Assembly: GCF_027158205.1 (NCBI RefSeq)
Contig: NZ_JAPVLU010000033.1
Location: forward strand, 2,222 to 66,221
DNA length: 64,000 nucleotides
Reading direction: 5' to 3'
Source of the DNA: Streptomyces sp. H39-S7
GTDB taxonomy: Bacteria > Actinomycetota > Actinomycetes > Streptomycetales > Streptomycetaceae
Under the pieces are notes generated by a model. That model was not told the origin of the DNA. It did no database searches and saw nothing but the letters and a program-made list of their open reading frames with translations. Position 1 is the stretch's first letter. Each line of letters begins with the position of its first letter. The position numbers and the translations under genes were made by a program. This document shows, in pieces, positions 43,077-50,401 of this stretch.

Positions 43077-43838
43077 ATGAATCGCATCAGGGTCGTCGGG
43101 CTCGGCGTCCAGGGGATCGAGCAGCTCACCCTCGCCGGACTGCGCCAGCTGCGGGAGGCCGAAGCGGTGCTGCACCTGGTCGACCCGGCCGTCGACGTCC
43201 GCGAACTGACGGACCGGCCCACCGAATCGCTGCACGCGCTCCACCTCGCCGGCGCGCACGACCACGACCCCTTCGGGCGGCTGCTCGCCCGCATCCTGGA
43301 CCGGGCGCGGTCCGACGGCGACATCGCCGTCCTGCTGCCCGGCGATCCGCGGCTCGGCGTCACGGTCGTCCAGCAGCTCCAGCGGCTGGCCGATGCGGGT
43401 GAACTGTCCCTGCACGTCGAGCCCGGCGTCTCCACCTTCGCCACCACGGCCAACAACCTGGGGATCGACCCGCTCGAACGCGGCACCCTCGTCGTCGACG
43501 CCAACCGCCTGCTGCTCTTCCAGCAGCTGCCGAACCCCGCGTTCAACACCTTCGTCTACCACGTCGGCGGCGCGGACCGGGCGGAACTGCTCCAGCGGCT
43601 GCTGCTGCGCGCGTACGACGCCGAGCACCCCGCCTGCCTGGTCGAGCCGGGCCACGCCGCCGACGGCACCGCGGCCGTCGGCTGGGGACGGGTCGGCTCG
43701 CTCGGCGAACTGCTCGCCAACGTCTTCTTCGCGAGCCCGCTGTACCTGCCGGCCGCCGTCCCCCGCCGGGTCGACCGCGCCGTCCTGGCCCTGCTGACAC
43801 CGTTCGAGCCGGAGCCGGCCGAACCGGCCACCTGGTGA
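43077..43838 (+). CDS. Tetrapyrrole-methylase-fold protein, borosin N-methyltransferase-like
   Basis: 253 residues. The SAM-fold landmarks are VVGLGVQGIEQLTLAGLRQL at the N-terminus, GDIAVLLPGDPRLGVTV near 80, EPGVSTFATTANNLGIDP near 117 and DANRLLLF after it. This order matches the TP-methylase superfamily and in particular alpha-N-methyltransferases of borosin pathways, which methylate backbone amides of a precursor. By my alignment the catalytic Arg and Tyr region of OphMA (SRxxxY) reads HDHDPF here, so key residues are changed and activity may differ. ATG at 43077 behind GGAAGGA. The stop touches the next start, so it is co-translated with the peptidase. The Asn-rich peptide is the obvious substrate candidate. 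Confidence 0.75.
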   Translation: MNRIRVVGLGVQGIEQLTLAGLRQLREAEAVLHLVDPAVDVRELTDRPTESLHALHLAGAHDHDPFGRLLARILDRARSDGDIAVLLPGDPRLGVTVVQQLQRLADAGELSLHVEPGVSTFATTANNLGIDPLERGTLVVDANRLLLFQQLPNPAFNTFVYHVGGADRAELLQRLLLRAYDAEHPACLVEPGHAADGTAAVGWGRVGSLGELLANVFFASPLYLPAAVPRRVDRAVLALLTPFEPEPAEPATW

Positions 43839-44747
43839 ATGAGCCCCCGGACCACCGCGGTTGACGCACGCGTACCCGCCGACGCCGTCTTCCCTGGCGA
43901 CGCCGCCGCCGTGGCCGCGTACCGGGACCAGCGCCGCCTGCTGCAGAAGGAGGCGGTCCTCGGGCGCGGCGAGCTGATCGAGAGCGTGCTGCGCGGCCGC
44001 CGGGCGGCACTCGCCGGACTCCGCGGGACCCCCTGGCTGCGGCGGCTGATCGACAGCACCCACCGGCAGGTCCGGCAGGTGATGGCGCGCCCCGAGTACG
44101 CGGACGTCCTGCCGCTGCGCCGCTCGATGCTGACGTTCCTCGCCGAACTGCCGCTGCCCATCCCGGCCGACAGCGTCATCCTGCGCCACCCCACCCACGC
44201 CTCCGCCGCCGAGATCCTCGCCGGACTGCCGGAGCTGCGGCACCGGCGCGCGGAGGTGGCGCGGATCTTGTCCGAGTCCTCCCTCCAGGAGACCGGCACC
44301 CCGTTCCGCACGGTGGACGACGACCGTGGCAACGCGATCGTCCTGGGCCAGGACGCGCCCACGGTCGACGCGCTGGCCGGCATCGCCCACGAGCTGGGCC
44401 ACTGCCTGTACGAACGGGCCCGCCCGGGGCGCTCCGTCCGGTCGCAGTTCGCGTCGGAGCGGCTCGCGCACTGCCTGGAGGAGCGGCTGGTCGCCGCGTA
44501 CCTGCGGGAGCGCGGCAGCCCCGAGGAGTGCCGCGCCTGGTGGTCCTACCAGCGCCGGGTGGACGCCCACAACCTGTACTTCTTCCGGCTGGAGCGGGCC
44601 CTGATGTACGACCGGCCGGACTCGGTGCCGGAGTTGATGCCCGAGTCGACCACGTCGTTCCGCGAGTCGCTGTTCATCCTGCCGGGGTACCAGGTGGTCT
44701 ACGCCCGCGCGTCACTCGCCCGGCTGCCCGCCCATGGCGGCGCGTAG
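43839..44747 (+). CDS. HExxH zinc metallopeptidase (M3-like)
   Basis: 302 residues. HELGH near 185 within GIAHELGHCLYERARPG is a zincin motif; SERLAHCLEER about 20 residues later supplies a Glu suited as third zinc ligand, the gluzincin layout seen in M3 oligopeptidases. The N-terminal 180 residues are helical and match nothing I can name. There is no signal peptide, so it should act in the cytoplasm. ATG at 43839 directly follows the methylase-fold stop. Removal of the follower from the Asn-rich peptide is an attractive guess. Its 3' end overlaps the convergent MbtH-like gene by 36 bases. Confidence 0.78.
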   Translation: MSPRTTAVDARVPADAVFPGDAAAVAAYRDQRRLLQKEAVLGRGELIESVLRGRRAALAGLRGTPWLRRLIDSTHRQVRQVMARPEYADVLPLRRSMLTFLAELPLPIPADSVILRHPTHASAAEILAGLPELRHRRAEVARILSESSLQETGTPFRTVDDDRGNAIVLGQDAPTVDALAGIAHELGHCLYERARPGRSVRSQFASERLAHCLEERLVAAYLRERGSPEECRAWWSYQRRVDAHNLYFFRLERALMYDRPDSVPELMPESTTSFRESLFILPGYQVVYARASLARLPAHGGA

Positions 44748-44933
44748 GCTCACCGGCCGCATGTCCGTCCAGTGCGCCCCGATGTGGTCCAGGCAGGCCT
44801 GCCGGCCGCTCTCCTCCAGGACGATCCGCCAGCCGGCGGGCACGTCGTTGGCGGCGGGCCACACCGAGTACTGGCCCTCGTCGTTGACCAGCGCCAGATA
44901 GGCGGCGTCCGGGTCCTCGAACGGTGTGCTCAA
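44712..44933 (-). CDS. MbtH-like protein
   Basis: 73 residues with the full MbtH signature: NDEGQYSVWPAANDVPAGW near 17-35 and HIGAHWTDMRP near 50-60. MbtH proteins bind NRPS adenylation domains and keep them soluble and active. The only A domain of NRPS type in the window is 18 kb away at 23842-25674, so it may serve that or another one in the genome. The start is a TTG at 44933 with GAGAGGA eight bases upstream; no ATG or GTG is available before the conserved region. It follows the LAL gene by 47 bases, on the same strand. Confidence 0.9.
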   Translation of the reverse strand: MSTPFEDPDAAYLALVNDEGQYSVWPAANDVPAGWRIVLEESGRQACLDHIGAHWTDMRPVSLRAAMGGQPGE

Positions 44934-44980
44934 CTTCTCGTCCTCTCACGTGGTTACGGGGTGCCGGTTCCGGGGTGAGC

Positions 44981-47830
44981 TCACGCCACCTCGGTGACGC
45001 TGAGCTGGAGGTCCACCGGCAGCTCCTGCCGGCTGCTGATGCTGAGCTTGCGGTAGACCCGCGTCAGGTGCTGCTCGACGGTGCTGACGGTGATGTAGAG
45101 CTTCATCGCGATCTCCCGGTTGGTGTGCCCGTGGACCGCGAGCATCGCCACCCGCTTCTCGGAGTCGCTGAGCTTGGCCTCCAGGTCCGCGTAGGCCGCC
45201 ACCGGCGGCGGGTCCTCCGGCATCCCGCCCGCCGCGCTGTGCCCCGGGAGGGTCTTCTCGCGCAGTGCCTCGGCCCCGCACTCCTGCGCCAGGTGCCACG
45301 CCCGCCGGTTCACCATGCTGGCGCGGGTGGGCTCGCCCAGCTCCTTGAGCGCCTGGCCGAGCTCCGCCATGGAGCGGGCCAGCTCGTAGCGGTCGCCCGA
45401 CCTGCGCAGCTCGTCCACGGACTTGGCGAGCAGGATCTGCCGCTCCCGGGGCTCGCGGGTCGCGGCGCGCACCCGCAGCGAGATGCCGGCCACCCACGGG
45501 TTGGCGGCGTCGCGGGTGGCGAGCTGGTCGGTCACGAAGCGCTCCGCCTGGTGCGCCTCGCCGAGCTGCAGCAGCGCCTCGGCGGCGTCGGTGCGCCAGG
45601 GCAGCAGCAGCGGCCGGTCCAGGCCCCAGCGCTTGGTGCGCCGGCCGATGTCCAGGAAGTCGCCGAGCGCGGCGTGGTAGCGGCTGGTCGCCAGGTGGTA
45701 CTGGCCGCGGGCCCGCAGATAGCCGAGCCCGTGGAAGCTGCCGGCCAGCCCCTCGGGGACCGGCTGGCTGAGCACCCGGGCGGCCGCGTCGTAGTGGCCC
45801 ATCGCCGTACGGGCGCGGACCAGGATTCCCGCCACCCCGCACAGGAAGACGCTGCCACCGCGCTCCGGCACCAGCTTGAGGGCGTGCGCCGCCCGGTCCT
45901 CGGCGCCCTGGAGGTCGCCCTGGCGCAGCAGCGCCTCGGCCCACAGCGACGTGAACAGCGCCTGCCAGCCAGGCGCTTCGCGGCGGGCGGCCTCCTCGCC
46001 GATGACCTGGCTCCAGTGGACGGCACGCTGGGCGCCGCCCAGGTGCAGCAGGACCCGCAGGGCCTGCACGATGGGCTCGACGGTGGCCCCGGCGAGCGTC
46101 GTGCCGCGCAGGAACAGCTCGGCGTCCTCGGCGGCCGTGCCGTCCTGGGCACCGTCCGGGATCGCCCACAGGGCGGCCGGCGCGACGGGCACCGTGGCGG
46201 CGTTGACGCTGGAGTGCACGGCGGTGGACGGCGCCGGGGAGCCCATCGCGCGGGTCCGCCCGCCGGACCAGCGCGGGAAGGCGGACAGCCCGTCCAGCGG
46301 GTCGTCCCGGTGCCCCGACAGCTGGGCGCCGGGTCTGCCGCCGAGCGCCGAGCCGAGGGACGAGACGGTCGCCGAGCCGTGCTGCGGCTCCTGGCGGCGG
46401 CCCGTGTCGCCGGTCGCGGCCGCGAGCCGCGCGAGGACGTCGCCAGCCTCGTCGATGCGCCCCTGGGCGGCCAGCAGCCGGGCGAGCGGGCCCATCCGGG
46501 CGGGGGCGAGCCGGTCGGCCCGCAGCGCGTCCAGCGGCTCGGTGAGATGCCGTTCCGCGGCGCCCGGGTTGGTCCGCCAGGACACGGCGGCCAGCCGGGT
46601 GCGGAACTCCGCGCGCTGCTCGTCGTCGCCGCACCCCTGGTACGCCAGCTCCAGGCAGGCCGAGGCCGGTACGGCCTTGCCGTCGGCGAGCAGTTGCTCG
46701 GCCGCCGCCCGCAGGACCGGCACCGCCCAGTCCTCGTCCGCGTGCTGCGCGGCGAGCAGCTGGCCCGCGACGGCCGCCGCGGGCATGCCGTACTGGTGCG
46801 CGAGCCGGGCGGCCCGCCGGTGCAGTCCGGTGCGTGCGGCCGGATCCATCCGGTCGAGGAGCGAGCGGCGCACCGCGGGGTGCCGGAAGCGGAAGCTCTC
46901 CAGAATCCCGGCGGCGTTCAGCGCGGCGACCCCCTGGACCGCCGCCGGGGTGGTGATGCCCAGCAGTTGCGCCGCCAGTTCCGCCGTGCCGGTCCGGCCC
47001 AGGACCGCCAGCGCCTCGGCCAGTTGCGTGGTCCGCGGTCCGCAGCGGTACAGGCAGGCCAGCACGGCCTGGGTGAACGCGCCGCCCGCCTCCGGCTCCG
47101 GGATCTCGCCCGCCGCGGAGCCCCGCCGGGCCACCCGGTACTCCTCGACGAGGGCGCGCAGCAGCAGCGGGTTGCCGCCGCTGACCGTCCAGAAGTGCCC
47201 GGCGTGGTCGGAGAGCCGTTCGTCGCCCGCCGCGTCCGGTGGCCCGGCCGGCTCCTGCGCGAGGACTTCGGCGACGGCGTACCGGCCGAGCCGTTCCAGC
47301 CGCACGCGGGTGAAGTTGGGCTGCCGCAGCAGCTCGGTGCCGAACACCGGGTCGTCGCTGCGCTCGTGCGCCGGCTCGGTCAGCACCAGCAGGATCCTGG
47401 CGTTGCGGGCCCGGCGGGCCAACTGCAGCAGGTAGCGGCAGGACAGGTCGTCCACCAGGTGCAGGTCGTCGACGCAGATCACCACCGGCGTCCGCGTACT
47501 GAGGTCGTGCACGGCGTCGCTGAACGCCTGCATGGCCTCGATCCTCGACGGTCCCTGGTTCTGGGCCGGCTCCGGGAGGGTCCCGGGCGGCGCGCTGCTG
47601 ACGAGCTGCCCCAGCACGCCCAGCGGCAGGGCGCGTTCCGCGGCGGATCCCATCGCGCGCAGCACGACGGCGCCGGCCTTCTCGGCCGACTCGGCCACGG
47701 TGTCGGCGAGTTCGCTCTTCCCGCAGCCGACGGCGCCTTCGACCAGCACGATCCGCGCGTGTCCTGCTATGCATCCGGCCAAGGCCGCGTCCAGTAGCGC
47801 CAGTTCCGCCTCACGATCGATCAGCACCAT
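44981..47830 (-). CDS. LAL-family LuxR transcriptional regulator
   Basis: 949 residues, the standard length for large ATP-binding LuxR regulators. P-loop EGAVGCGKSELA near 35-45, Walker B VVICVDDLHLVDD near 120, a long TPR-like middle, and a C-terminal HTH (SDSEKRVAMLAVHGHTNREIAMKLYITVSTVEQHLTRVYRKL) near 885-930. Such proteins are usually pathway activators. ATG at 47830. Its stop is followed by the MbtH-like gene on the same strand, which suggests a two-gene operon. Three other LuxR-type and one AfsR-type regulators lie in the window, so its target is unclear. Confidence 0.93.
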   Translation of the reverse strand: MVLIDREAELALLDAALAGCIAGHARIVLVEGAVGCGKSELADTVAESAEKAGAVVLRAMGSAAERALPLGVLGQLVSSAPPGTLPEPAQNQGPSRIEAMQAFSDAVHDLSTRTPVVICVDDLHLVDDLSCRYLLQLARRARNARILLVLTEPAHERSDDPVFGTELLRQPNFTRVRLERLGRYAVAEVLAQEPAGPPDAAGDERLSDHAGHFWTVSGGNPLLLRALVEEYRVARRGSAAGEIPEPEAGGAFTQAVLACLYRCGPRTTQLAEALAVLGRTGTAELAAQLLGITTPAAVQGVAALNAAGILESFRFRHPAVRRSLLDRMDPAARTGLHRRAARLAHQYGMPAAAVAGQLLAAQHADEDWAVPVLRAAAEQLLADGKAVPASACLELAYQGCGDDEQRAEFRTRLAAVSWRTNPGAAERHLTEPLDALRADRLAPARMGPLARLLAAQGRIDEAGDVLARLAAATGDTGRRQEPQHGSATVSSLGSALGGRPGAQLSGHRDDPLDGLSAFPRWSGGRTRAMGSPAPSTAVHSSVNAATVPVAPAALWAIPDGAQDGTAAEDAELFLRGTTLAGATVEPIVQALRVLLHLGGAQRAVHWSQVIGEEAARREAPGWQALFTSLWAEALLRQGDLQGAEDRAAHALKLVPERGGSVFLCGVAGILVRARTAMGHYDAAARVLSQPVPEGLAGSFHGLGYLRARGQYHLATSRYHAALGDFLDIGRRTKRWGLDRPLLLPWRTDAAEALLQLGEAHQAERFVTDQLATRDAANPWVAGISLRVRAATREPRERQILLAKSVDELRRSGDRYELARSMAELGQALKELGEPTRASMVNRRAWHLAQECGAEALREKTLPGHSAAGGMPEDPPPVAAYADLEAKLSDSEKRVAMLAVHGHTNREIAMKLYITVSTVEQHLTRVYRKLSISSRQELPVDLQLSVTEVA

Positions 47831-48070
47831 CTTCGCCCCACTGTCCCCGTAATCCAGTGCGGTCCGCGCTCCCGCCGGCCGGAATAGCCGGCCGTTTTCT
47901 CCGGAAGAAGCACGTGGGCACTGGCGAAATTGAAACGGAGGATTCTCCCCGTTGAATCAGGAATCCAGTGTAGGCAGGTAACTCGCGCCCCACGGTGGCC
48001 GGAAGTTGCCCTGCAGTAAGTACTCCAGCGGCACCCGAGCGGTGATCCGCTGTGGTATCGGGCAGCCCGC
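47831..48070. other. Intergenic stretch upstream of the LAL gene
   Basis: 240 bases between the LAL start and the metallophosphoesterase stop. The GC content is visibly lower around 47935-47980. On the minus strand CCTACACTGG near 47970 could be a -10 element for the LAL gene. GGCCGGCTATTCCGGCCGG near 47880 is an imperfect palindrome. No gene is seen. Confidence 0.4.
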
Positions 48071-48916
48071 TCAGAGGGTTGTGGCGGGCTCCGGAAGGAT
48101 CTGCCGCGGCACGTTCCTGGGGTGGCCGGGAGTGCGCCATTCGCGCGGGTAGCCGACCGAGACTTCCTCGAACCGCACCCCGTCGTACCAGGTGGTGCGC
48201 GGGATGTGCAGATGTCCGTAGACGACCGCCGCGGCCCGGAACCGGATGTGCCAGTCCGCCGTCAGTTCCGTTCCGCACCATTGGGCGAATTCGGGATAAC
48301 GCAGGATATTCGTCGGGTCCCGCACAAGAGGGAAGTGGTTGACGAGTACGGTCCGCAGTTCGGGATCGCAGGCTTCCAGCCGTTGTGCGGTCTCCGCGAC
48401 CCGGGCCCGGCACCAGGCGTCCCGCGACGGGTACGGATCGGGGTGCAGCAGGAATTCGTCCGTGCAGACGATCCCGGCCTCGTAGGCCTGCGCCAGCGAC
48501 TCCTCCTTCGTGGCCGCGGTGGGGGTGCGGAAGGAGTAGTCGTACAGCAGGAAGAGCGGGGCGACGACGACCGGGCCGCCGGGGCCGCTCCAGACCGGGT
48601 ACGGATCCTCCGGGCTGTGCACGCCCAGCGACCGGCAGACCTCCACCAGGTGCCGGTAGCGGGCCTCGCCGCGCAGTTGCGAGGTGTCGCCGTGCGGGGT
48701 CCACAGGTCGTGGTTGCCCGGCGCCCAGACGACGTGCGCGTAGCGCAGGCTCAGCAGTTCCAGGGCCCATTCGATGTCGTCGAGCACCTCGCCCACGTCG
48801 CCCGCGACGATCAGCCAGTCCGCCGGGTCGTCCGGGCGCAGCTCCTCGAGGATCTTCCGGTTCTCCGGATGCGCGACATGCAGGTCGCTGATACCCAGCA
48901 ACTTCCCTTGAGACAT
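48071..48916 (-). CDS. Metallophosphoesterase, PptH-like (4'-phosphopantetheinyl hydrolase)
   Basis: 281 residues with calcineurin-type metal motifs: SDLHVAHP near 10, VAGDVGEVLDDIEWAL near 40, PGNHDLW near 69, VNHFPL and GHLH. The N-terminal third strongly recalls mycobacterial PptH (Rv2795c), which strips phosphopantetheine from carrier proteins and is encoded next to PptT. Here the neighbour in divergent orientation is a PPTase, which supports the same pairing. The start is the ATG at 48916; the putative -10 (48923-48928) ends six bases before it, so the mRNA may be leaderless. It carries the same repeat-box promoter as the PKS locus. Confidence 0.82.
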   Translation of the reverse strand: MSQGKLLGISDLHVAHPENRKILEELRPDDPADWLIVAGDVGEVLDDIEWALELLSLRYAHVVWAPGNHDLWTPHGDTSQLRGEARYRHLVEVCRSLGVHSPEDPYPVWSGPGGPVVVAPLFLLYDYSFRTPTAATKEESLAQAYEAGIVCTDEFLLHPDPYPSRDAWCRARVAETAQRLEACDPELRTVLVNHFPLVRDPTNILRYPEFAQWCGTELTADWHIRFRAAAVVYGHLHIPRTTWYDGVRFEEVSVGYPREWRTPGHPRNVPRQILPEPATTL

Positions 48917-48922
48917 CCGATG

Positions 48923-48979
48923 AGGGTAGAACGGCGAGGAGTGGGGAAGAACCCCTAAATCCGGGCGGGGTACCCCCTG
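48923..48979 (-). promoter_or_regulatory. Repeat-box promoter P5 (in the 48917-49266 divergent gap)
   Basis: Minus strand: CAGGGG (48974-48979) and TAGGGG (48952-48957), 22 apart, then 23 nt to TACCCT (48923-48928), the same geometry as P1-P4. The 350-base gap also holds, on the minus strand, TTGCCATG (49035-49042) and TTGCTACA (49024-49031), 11 apart, a relative of the repeat before the Asn-rich peptide gene. I see no gene in the gap and no clear -10 for the PPTase. Confidence 0.6.
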
Positions 48980-49266
48980 ACCCCCGACCCCGCGGGCGCC
49001 CCACGGGCCGCCCTGCCATGGCGTGTAGCAACCGCATGGCAAGCTCCCGCGCGCCCGTACCCGCCGACCGGCAGGCTCTCTCCCCATTCCCTCGCGGATA
49101 GCAGCCGGCGGGCATGGATCGGGGCTTCGGCCTGCCCTGTCGCCGCCGCCGGAGCCGCACGCGTTGTCCCGTCACCCCCCGGGAGGCCAGCGTGGAAATT
49201 GCTCGCCCCACACCGGAGCGAGCACGCGGCGGACGCCGACGAGGCGTCGGACGAAACGGGGCTCCC

Positions 49267-49989
49267 ATGATCGCGAAGCTGCTTCCCTCGGAGGTCGTCG
49301 CCGTGGACGCGACGACGGACCCGCCCGAGGCGACCCTGTTCCCGGAGGAGACGGAGCAGATCCGCAACGCGGTGGAGAAGCGGCGGCTGGAGTTCACCAC
49401 GGCGCGCTGGTGCGCCCGCCGCGCCCTGGCCGGTCTCGGCCTGCCGGCGATGCCGATACTCCCCGGCACCCGCGGCGCGCCGCAGTGGGCCCCGGACGTG
49501 GTCGGCAGCATGACGCACTGCAACGGCTACCGTGCCGCGGCCGTGGCCCGTACGCGTGACATGGCGGCGATCGGGATCGACGCCGAACCCAACGACACCC
49601 TCCCCGAGGGCATCCTGGAGTCCATCGCGCTCCCCCAGGAGCGCGGCTGGGTGCGGCAGTTGACGCGTACCGCGCCCGAGGTGTGCTGGGACCGGCTGCT
49701 GTTCAGCATGAAGGAGTCCGTCTACAAGGCCTGGTTCCCGCTCACCGGCCGGGAGCTGGACTTCGAGGACGCGCTCATCACGGTCAACCCCGCGGCGCGC
49801 ACCTTCCGCGCCCGGCTGCTGCTGCCGGCGTCGGCGCTGCAAGAGGGGGACCCCACGGGTTTCAGCGGGCGCTGGTCCGCGAACGGCGGCGTGCTGGTCA
49901 GTGCGATCGCCGTGCCGGCGACGGTTCCCGCGACCGCGGGGGCACAGCAGAACGCTCCCTACCGGGAATTGGTAGGGAGCGCCGCTTAG
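49267..49989 (+). CDS. 4'-phosphopantetheinyl transferase, EntD/PptT type
   Basis: 240 residues. It converts apo carrier proteins to holo form with CoA. Visible motifs are TTARWCARRAL near 40, GSMTHCNGYRAAAVA near 80, IGIDAEPND near 103 with the metal-binding Asp and Glu, and FSMKESVYKAWFP near 153. The class is that of Streptomyces Svp and mycobacterial PptT. The start is the ATG at 49267 where homology begins; the frame is open upstream without similarity. It is divergent from the PptH-like gene, the expected antagonist. A second, different PPTase is encoded at 51464-52312. Confidence 0.94.
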   Translation: MIAKLLPSEVVAVDATTDPPEATLFPEETEQIRNAVEKRRLEFTTARWCARRALAGLGLPAMPILPGTRGAPQWAPDVVGSMTHCNGYRAAAVARTRDMAAIGIDAEPNDTLPEGILESIALPQERGWVRQLTRTAPEVCWDRLLFSMKESVYKAWFPLTGRELDFEDALITVNPAARTFRARLLLPASALQEGDPTGFSGRWSANGGVLVSAIAVPATVPATAGAQQNAPYRELVGSAA

Positions 49990-50030
49990 GCCGAGCCGAA
50001 CGACCGGGGATGGTCAGTCCCCAGGGATGG

Positions 50031-50222
50031 TCAGTCCCACTCGTCGTCATCAACATGTACGTGCCCCGTGTGGTACGTCACGGGAGCGCCGATGGCGTCC
50101 CCCGCCTGACGTTCCATGCTCTGCGCCTCTGCCGGGGAGTACCCGACCGCCAGCGCCGCGACCGCACTTGCGACGAGCATCGCCCGCACGGTCACACTCT
50201 TCAAACTCGCCGAAACCCTCAT
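50031..50222 (-). CDS. Small secreted peptide
   Basis: 63 residues. The N-terminus has Arg and Lys followed by the hydrophobic segment AMLVASAVAALAVGY and an AEA site, so signal peptidase I should cut after Ala33 and release a 30-residue peptide with two His and the acidic end DDDEWD. ATG at 50222 behind GGGGG. It is divergent from a LuxR-type regulator (179-base gap), an arrangement used by peptide signal-receptor pairs, though that role is inference. It resembles no family I can name. Confidence 0.65.
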   Translation of the reverse strand: MRVSASLKSVTVRAMLVASAVAALAVGYSPAEAQSMERQAGDAIGAPVTYHTGHVHVDDDEWD

Positions 50223-50401
50223 GTTTCCCCCAAAACGATCGGTCTGACGGACTTCACTGCTGTGCTGTCGTCACTCGAGGCTCACTGGAGCCACTGTCCG
50301 ACCCGCACACAATGCCCAGGTTCGAATCCCCGCTCCAAGCCCAAGCCGATGGCCTAAGCTTGCATGGCAGCAACTTCACAGCTCACGGGGGAGCGCCACG
50401 G

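Noticed and set aside
42614-43549. Antisense frame with a Leu/Val-rich, membrane-like stretch
   Set aside because: It is the reverse complement of the AAC-repeat of the Asn-rich peptide gene; the rest of the frame is antisense to the methylase gene and there is no ribosome site.
50312-50330. GGTTCGAATCC, a tRNA T-loop-like string
   Set aside because: The flanks do not pair into a T-stem and no acceptor, D or anticodon arms can be built upstream; at most an attachment-site relic.
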